A DNA stretch of 35,062 nucleotides, taken from contig JAJBUB010000004.1 of the NCBI GenBank assembly GCA_020860575.1, positions 8,414-43,475 on the forward strand, in the 5' to 3' direction. Made by a program: the position numbers and the translations under genes. This DNA comes from Clostridiales bacterium. GTDB lineage: Bacteria; Bacillota; Clostridia; Oscillospirales; Oscillospiraceae. Below are positions 30,772 to 35,062 of the stretch, piece after piece; position 1 is the first letter of the stretch, and each line of letters opens with the position of its first letter. The notes beneath the pieces were generated by a model. That model was not told the DNA's origin, did not search any database, and saw only the letters and a list, made by a program, of their open reading frames with translations.

Positions 30772-32186
30772 GGTTTTTCTCCCCCTCTCAGCTCCACCGT
30801 GACCAGAGTCCCCTTTCCCGGCTCGCTCTGAAAGGTCATGGTCCCGTGGTGGATGCGGACGATCTCCCGGCACAGGGCCAGCCCCAGGCCCGCACCCCCC
30901 TGGGCCCGGGAGCGGGACTTGTCCACCCGGTAAAAGGCCTCGGTAAGCCGTTCGATCTCCTCCGGGGGAATCCCCCGGCCGTTGTCCATGACCTGTATCT
31001 CACAGCCGTCGTCCCCCGTGGGCCGGATGCCCAGCAGGAGAGTCTTCTCCCCGTCTCCGTCCAGGGCCTTTCGCCCGTTGTCCAGCAGATTCAGGATGAG
31101 GGACTTTACCAGCTCCGGCTCCAGCAGAGCGCTCCCTGGCTGGCAGTAGACCCGGAGGCAGATATCGTTCTTTTGCATCACCGGCTCCATGGTGTCCTTG
31201 ACCTGACGGGCCAGCTGGGGCAGGTCGGTCCGGGTGAGTGCAAAGTCGTCCTTCCCCAGCACCAGCAGGTCCAGCAGCTTCAAGGATAGGTGTTCCAGGC
31301 GGCTCCCCTCCAGGAAGATGTAATTCGCCGCCTGCCGAGCATCCTCCGGGGGAAGGCTCTGACTGCGGAGCAGGTCGGCATAGCCGATGATGGAGGTCAT
31401 GGGGGTTTTCAGCTCGTGGGCAAAGCTGCCCATAAACTCCTCCTGACGGTGCATGGTCTCCTGAAGCTGATTTACATAATCCTGGATGCTGTCCGCCATC
31501 CGGTCAAACTCCCTTGAGAGAGCTGCCACCTCGTCCCCGCCCCGGATACGGGAGCGACGGGACAGATCGCCCTGGGCCAGAGACTGGGCTGTGCGGGAGA
31601 GCCTGGTCAGGGGCCGGGTGAGCAGAGTGGCGATGAGCCAGGACAGCGCGCCCCCCAGGGCCACCGCCACCCAAAAGACCCGGAAGTAGATCTGCTGCTG
31701 GCTCTCCCGGAGGGCATAGACAGAGGACATATCATACAGCCCGTCCAGATAGCAGATCGTCTCTCCCATGCGGAATTGGCTGGTGATCTGATAGTAGCGG
31801 CTGTCCCCAGCGGCAAAGAGCTGCATCACCCCTTGCTCCTCCTGGGTGTCGACCCGGAGATCCAGCAGCAGGTCGGCAAATCTGCTGTCGCCGAGATAGA
31901 CTGTCTCCCCTGCCCCGTCTGTCACCCGGAGGGTGAGCCAGCCGCCGGTCTGCTGCCCGTCCATCTGGTTGAGGATGTCCGCCACGTCCTCCGGCCCAGT
32001 CTGGTCGCTGACGGCGTTGACCAGGCTCAGGGTGCTCTGCACCATCCGGTAGGATTGCACCGCCGCATCCTCCTCCTCGCCCAGCAGACTGGAAAAGGAC
32101 AGGGAGAGGAGCAGCGTTCCTCCCACTCCGAAGGACAGGGCCAGCACCAGCACAGTGGAGAGCAATATCTTGGTGCGAAAGCGCAT
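30768..32186 (-). CDS. Sensor histidine kinase
   Basis: The 472-aa membrane kinase has a first helix at about 8-30, an extracellular sensor of about 135 residues, and a second helix at about 167-189. A HAMP domain (RPLTRLSRTAQSLAQGDLSR) and a HisKA domain with phospho-acceptor His257 in FAHELKTPMTSIIGYADLL follow. The ATPase domain has the N box LNLLDNGRKAL, G1 DNGRGIPPEE, F box EAFYRVD and G2 GGAGLGLAL. The track start at 32366 reads response-regulator DNA in another frame. The ATG at 32186 comes one base after the regulator stop. The signal is unknown. Confidence 0.94.
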   Translation of the reverse strand: MRFRTKILLSTVLVLALSFGVGGTLLLSLSFSSLLGEEEDAAVQSYRMVQSTLSLVNAVSDQTGPEDVADILNQMDGQQTGGWLTLRVTDGAGETVYLGDSRFADLLLDLRVDTQEEQGVMQLFAAGDSRYYQITSQFRMGETICYLDGLYDMSSVYALRESQQQIYFRVFWVAVALGGALSWLIATLLTRPLTRLSRTAQSLAQGDLSRRSRIRGGDEVAALSREFDRMADSIQDYVNQLQETMHRQEEFMGSFAHELKTPMTSIIGYADLLRSQSLPPEDARQAANYIFLEGSRLEHLSLKLLDLLVLGKDDFALTRTDLPQLARQVKDTMEPVMQKNDICLRVYCQPGSALLEPELVKSLILNLLDNGRKALDGDGEKTLLLGIRPTGDDGCEIQVMDNGRGIPPEEIERLTEAFYRVDKSRSRAQGGAGLGLALCREIVRIHHGTMTFQSEPGKGTLVTVELRGGEKP

Positions 32187-32187
32187 A

Positions 32188-32844
32188 TCAGGCCTCCAGC
32201 CGGTAGCCCACCTTGGGGATGGCCACCAGCCGACGCTCCCAACCCACCTTGCGCCGGAGGCGCTGGACGTGGAGGTCCACCGTCCGGGTGGTGCTGGTAT
32301 ATTCTCCGCCCCAGACCCGCTGATAGATGGTCTCCCGGTAGAGTGCGATGCCGGGGTTTTGGGCAAAGAGCAGGAGCAGCTCGTATTCCTTGGGGGTCAG
32401 GGAGATCTCCTGCCCGTCCCGAAAGACCTGCATGGAGCGCAGGTCGATGTGCAGGCCGCCCACGTCCAAAGTGCTCGCCAGCTTCTGGTACCGGCGGAGC
32501 ACCACCTCCACCCGGGCCAGCAGCTCGATGATCTCAAAGGGCTTGACCAGATAGTCCTCCGCCCCCATCCGCAGGCCCTTCACCCGGTCGCTCACTGCAT
32601 TTTTCGCCGTGAGAAAGATGACCGGTATGCCCAGGGGCCGGATGTACTCCATCAGCTCAAAGCCGTCCGCACCGGGGAGCATGATGTCCAGTAAAATCAG
32701 GTCGAAAGCGGCATCCGCCTCCAGCAGGTCGGCGGCAGCCAGCCCGTCGTAGACGCAGCGGCACTGATACCCCGCCCTGGTCAGGCTCATGCGGATGAGG
32801 TCGGAAATCGCCCGCTCGTCCTCCACGATCAAAATTCGGATCAT
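32188..32844 (-). CDS. OmpR/PhoB-family response regulator
   Basis: The 218-aa protein has a receiver domain with acidic residues in VEDE, phospho-acceptor Asp53 (LILLDIMLPGADG), the LTAK switch region and Lys101 in VKPFEI. A winged-helix DNA-binding domain ends YQRVWGGEYTSTTRTVDLHVQRLRRKVG. ATG 32844 follows GGGAGG by 5 nt. Upstream, a GCCGGAG/CTCCGGC hairpin sits just before the ribosome binding site. It leads the regulator-kinase-exported protein unit. I found no strong promoter; TAATAT at about 32896-32901 lacks a good -35. Confidence 0.94.
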   Translation of the reverse strand: MIRILIVEDERAISDLIRMSLTRAGYQCRCVYDGLAAADLLEADAAFDLILLDIMLPGADGFELMEYIRPLGIPVIFLTAKNAVSDRVKGLRMGAEDYLVKPFEIIELLARVEVVLRRYQKLASTLDVGGLHIDLRSMQVFRDGQEISLTPKEYELLLLFAQNPGIALYRETIYQRVWGGEYTSTTRTVDLHVQRLRRKVGWERRLVAIPKVGYRLEA

Positions 32845-32946
32845 GTCTGCCTCCCTGCCGCCGGAGACTGGCTCCGGCCTGTTTTTCTCTCCCGAAATAT
32901 TACATCCGCTCTGCATCCAAACGGCATCCGCCCGGGCCGTATCAAA

Positions 32947-32972
32947 GGGCGCACAGCAGAAACCGTGCGCCC
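32947..32972 (-). terminator. Probable terminator of the phosphoribosyltransferase-like gene
   Basis: GGGCGCAC and GTGCGCCC form an 8-bp stem with a 10-nt loop, 26 nt after the gene's stop on the minus strand. Only TTT follows, so it may be weak; an A-tract lies on its upstream side. Confidence 0.5.
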
Positions 32973-32997
32973 TGAAAAAATGTGTGATTGTTCGGCC

Positions 32998-33654
32998 TTA
33001 CAGCATGGAGTAGCCGTTCCGGTTGACCAGCGCATCCACCGGGACGCCCTGCTTGCAGTAGGGGCAGTTGGTGTAGTCATAGCTCCGGTAGTCCGGGAGC
33101 GAGCTGACGTCGAAGATGCTGTCGATCTGTACTCCGTCCATCTGGCTGATGTTGCTGAAGATGGAGGAGACGCCTCTGGGCACGCCGCCGTAGAACTGGA
33201 TGGTTTCAATGGCCTTGTGTACCGTGTAGCCGGTGGTGATGGAGGCCATGAGAACGATGCAGTCCCGGTTCTGGATGAGGGACTTGTAGTTATCCCGGAA
33301 GATGAGCTGACTGGTGTTGGCGTTCTGCTCCGGGGTGACGATAGCCACCTCTTTCTTGGCGTTCAGGCCCCGGCCCAGGTGGGAGTCCACCAGCATCCCC
33401 GCCAGCAGCGTGCCGATGACCTCGGTGCCGTCCATACAGAGGATGGTGTCCACCGGGATGTTGTTCTTATACTTCCGGGAGAGGACGTCGGCCACCGCCT
33501 TGGCCTCCCGGTAAACCGTCTTCATGGAGGTCAGCTCCATAAAATAGTTGATGTGGGAGTGGTTGGTGATAAAATGGCCCGGAATGGCCTTGAGATACAG
33601 GTCCGTGTTTTTGTTCTTTGCATAGAACTTGACAATCTTATGGTCCAGCGACAT
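32998..33654 (-). CDS. Phosphoribosyltransferase-like protein with atypical PRPP loop
   Basis: The 218-aa protein has the order of a type I phosphoribosyltransferase: DTILCMDGTEVIGTLLAGML (about 69-88), a hood region, then IVLMASITTGYTVHKAIE at the PRPP-loop position (about 133-150). In orotate phosphoribosyltransferases this loop reads like EDVISTGG, with an essential acidic pair. Here the equivalents are Met-Ala, so normal catalysis is doubtful. The C-terminus has a CPYC pair (NCPYCKQGVP) that may bind metal or form a disulfide. ATG 33654 follows GGAGG by 8 nt. It is monocistronic. It might be a degenerate PyrE-like or a nucleotide-sensing protein. Confidence 0.72.
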   Translation of the reverse strand: MSLDHKIVKFYAKNKNTDLYLKAIPGHFITNHSHINYFMELTSMKTVYREAKAVADVLSRKYKNNIPVDTILCMDGTEVIGTLLAGMLVDSHLGRGLNAKKEVAIVTPEQNANTSQLIFRDNYKSLIQNRDCIVLMASITTGYTVHKAIETIQFYGGVPRGVSSIFSNISQMDGVQIDSIFDVSSLPDYRSYDYTNCPYCKQGVPVDALVNRNGYSML

Positions 33655-33684
33655 AAGGAGCACCTCCGATATCAGGATGGGAAC

Positions 33685-33713
33685 ATTATAAGGCATTCCG
33701 CTCGAAAAAGCAA
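33685..33713 (-). promoter_or_regulatory. Promoter of the phosphoribosyltransferase-like gene
   Basis: TTGCTT (33713-33708), 17-nt spacer, TATAAT (33690-33685) on the minus strand. Confidence 0.8.
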
Positions 33714-33749
33714 GATACTTTTGGAAAAATGAATGTATTTATTCTGCCG

Positions 33750-34289
33750 TCAGCCGCTCACGCCGTACTGCTCCGCCAGCTCGCACAGGTATTCCGCCAT
33801 GGACTGTCCCTCAGGTGGGGTAAACTCCGCCCCGTTGTAGGTGTAAGGCCCGTCTATGGGAAAATCTATCCTGTCCCGTACTGCGAGGATATGGGGGTGC
33901 TCGGCCTCCTCCGACTGGACGCCCTCCATCAGCAGGAGCAGGTACTGCTGCCCGGTGTCGTAGACCGGTGCCATGCCTCCGTCCCGGTTCTGGTCACACA
34001 GGGCATACACATACAGCTCCTCCTCCGTCCAGGTGCCGTACAGCACCTCGTCCACCTGAAAGAGATAGTAGACATAATCCTCATATGCCTCCATGCTCTG
34101 ATAGGTAGCGGAGACGGCCAGATCGCTCTCGCAGACCAGGGCCTCCAGCTCGTAGGTCTCCCCATCCACCGTCGTCTCGGTGGGCAGGGCCGCAATGCTA
34201 CCGTCGGAGGCCCCGCTGTCGCAGCCAGTGAGCAGCAGGAGCATACACAGTACCGTCAAAATTGCCGTCCATCGAGTCCTGTTTTTCAT
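33750..34289 (-). CDS. Small lipoprotein of unknown function
   Basis: The 179-aa protein has a lipoprotein signal MKNRTRWTAILTVLCMLLLLTGC with lipobox LLTGC and lipidated Cys23, so it should sit on the outer face of the membrane. The mature part is acidic and tyrosine-rich (YEDYVYYLFQVDEVLYGTW, QQYLLLLMEG), a pattern seen in small substrate-free lipoproteins of gut clostridia. I recognise no named family. AAGGGA lies about 9 nt before the ATG. It is monocistronic with its own promoter; no clear terminator follows. Confidence 0.82.
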   Translation of the reverse strand: MKNRTRWTAILTVLCMLLLLTGCDSGASDGSIAALPTETTVDGETYELEALVCESDLAVSATYQSMEAYEDYVYYLFQVDEVLYGTWTEEELYVYALCDQNRDGGMAPVYDTGQQYLLLLMEGVQSEEAEHPHILAVRDRIDFPIDGPYTYNGAEFTPPEGQSMAEYLCELAEQYGVSG

Positions 34290-34330
34290 GTGACACCATC
34301 CCTTCCCATTTTCCGTATTCCTTCTTTTTT

Positions 34331-34357
34331 ATTATACTGAGGGGGGATAATTGTCAA
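34331..34357 (-). promoter_or_regulatory. Promoter of the lipoprotein gene
   Basis: TTGACA (34357-34352) and TATAAT (34336-34331), both consensus, separated by only 15 nt, which is short and may weaken it. Minus strand. Confidence 0.65.
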
Positions 34358-34437
34358 TGACATTTACTGAACTTCTATCCATATTGACCTATTTTCTCCC
34401 TTCACGAAAGATTTACACATCTGGAAATGTAATTCTC

Positions 34438-34465
34438 TTGCCATTTGCGCAGAATGTGATAAAAT
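34438..34465 (+). promoter_or_regulatory. Promoter of the dehydratase activase gene
   Basis: TTGCCA (34438-34443), 16-nt spacer, TAAAAT (34460-34465), giving a leader of about 70 nt. Confidence 0.65.
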
Positions 34466-34539
34466 ATGACCTGAACGTAATTCCAGGGCAGACGAGCCTT
34501 GGGTCTCCCATTTTGAACAAGCGCAGGGGTAATCGCACT

Positions 34540-35062
34540 ATGAGCTATCGTATCGGCATTGACATCGGCTCCACCACTGTCAAGGTAGTGGTGCTGGACG
34601 ACGACAACAAACTGCTGTTCCGCTCCTATGAGCGGCACTTTTCCAAGGTCCGGGAACGGACCTGCCAGACCCTCCGCTCCATCGCCGACCGGTACAGTGG
34701 CCAGGACGTGAAGGCGGTCATCACCGGCTCCGCCGGTCTGGGCGTCAGTAAGGCAAGCGGGGTGGGCTTTGTCCAGGAGGTCTACGCCACCGCCGCGGCG
34801 GTGAACACCTACATCCCCGGCACCGACGCCGTCATCGAGCTGGGCGGCGAGGACGCCAAAATCATCTTCTTCGGCGGGGCGCTGGAGGAGCGGATGAACG
34901 GCTCCTGCGCCGGAGGCACCGGGGCCTTTATCGACCAGATGGCCACCCTGATGAACGTCACCGGCGACGAGCTGGATCGGCTGTCCATGGGGCACGAGAA
35001 GATCTATCCCATCGCCTCCCGCTGCGGCGTGTTCGCCAAGAGCGACATCCAGCCCATCCTGA
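34540..35062 (+). CDS. 2-hydroxyacyl-CoA dehydratase activase (ASKHA ATPase), 5' part; runs off the window
   Basis: The first 174 codons encode MSYRIGIDIGSTTVKVVVLDD, the ASKHA ATP-binding start. ITGSAGLGVS, ELGGEDAKIIFF, and the two Cys motifs that bind the bridging [4Fe-4S] cluster (GSCAGGTGAFIDQMA and SRCGVFAKSDIQPIL) follow. Such activators use ATP to inject an electron into radical 2-hydroxyacyl-CoA or benzoyl-CoA-type enzymes in strict anaerobes. The F-A-K-S-D variant resembles the large fused activase proteins (over 1000 aa, YjiL-like), but the rest is outside the window. The track lists no ORF because the frame is open at the edge. AGGGG precedes the ATG by 10 nt. Confidence 0.9.
   Translation, partial: MSYRIGIDIGSTTVKVVVLDDDNKLLFRSYERHFSKVRERTCQTLRSIADRYSGQDVKAVITGSAGLGVSKASGVGFVQEVYATAAAVNTYIPGTDAVIELGGEDAKIIFFGGALEERMNGSCAGGTGAFIDQMATLMNVTGDELDRLSMGHEKIYPIASRCGVFAKSDIQPIL

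Noticed and set aside
34402-34995. Minus-strand ORF of 197 residues
   Set aside because: It is the shadow of the dehydratase activase gene, whose frame is open at the window edge and therefore missing from the ORF track.

Overview
The window reads as chromosomal DNA of a GC-rich, low-redundancy Firmicute, most likely an anaerobic gut clostridium of the Oscillospiraceae type (Flavonifractor, Oscillibacter or Pseudoflavonifractor relatives). Grounds are inference: GC-rich coding sequence with AT-rich sigma-A promoters, strong AGGAGG ribosome binding sites, an L-box lysine riboswitch, class 1B pyrD/pyrK, a dgt-dnaG-rpoD cluster, and small clostridial families (DUF951, DUF4177, DUF1858). About 35 genes are packed into minus-strand operons with many ATGA stop/start overlaps. 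I see no transposase, integrase, prophage, toxin-antitoxin or defence gene.

Layout. 1-297: 5' end of fabH, carrying an in-frame TGA. 531-686: a self-contained tRNA-Pro(CGG) unit. 745-4492 (minus): lysine-riboswitch-controlled asd-dapA-dapB-ACT operon for diaminopimelate/lysine synthesis. 4577-5656 (plus): queA. 5768-10442 (minus): dgt-dnaG-rpoD and a small membrane protein. 10719-15935 (minus): pyrC-pyrF-pyrK-pyrD plus a phosphatase-acetyltransferase fusion, read from a promoter whose -35 lies inside an 18-bp palindrome. 16011-16710 (plus): two small proteins. 16709-18222 (minus): GT8 glycosyltransferase and a PgsA-like enzyme. 18267-25686 (minus): guaD-rarA-DUF951-hisC, then a lacI-family regulator with its own promoter, coupled to comEC. 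25742-27994 (plus): metal-responsive HMA protein and Zn/Cd-type P1B ATPase with an SmtB/ArsR-like operator. 27998-29880 (minus): DUF1858 protein, trmK, Nif3-like. 29911-32844 (minus): response regulator, sensor kinase and an exported protein of unknown function in one coupled unit. 32998-34357 (minus): an atypical phosphoribosyltransferase-like protein and a lipoprotein. 34540-35062 (plus): start of a 2-hydroxyacyl-CoA dehydratase activase.

The content is mostly housekeeping: amino acid, pyrimidine and tRNA metabolism, replication and transcription machinery, and metal homeostasis. I did not find a convincing new multi-gene system. The points most worth checking are the nonsense codon in fabH, the stand-alone aspartokinase-like ACT protein under lysine control, the palindrome over the pyrC promoter, the paired operators flanking the lacI promoter, a lone CRISPR-repeat-like sequence at 5737-5753, a hairpin-rich element at 10612-10720, the phosphatase-GNAT fusion, and the exported protein coupled to the two-component system. 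All promoter, operator and terminator calls are by eye. Family names come from recognition of motifs, not from a database search.
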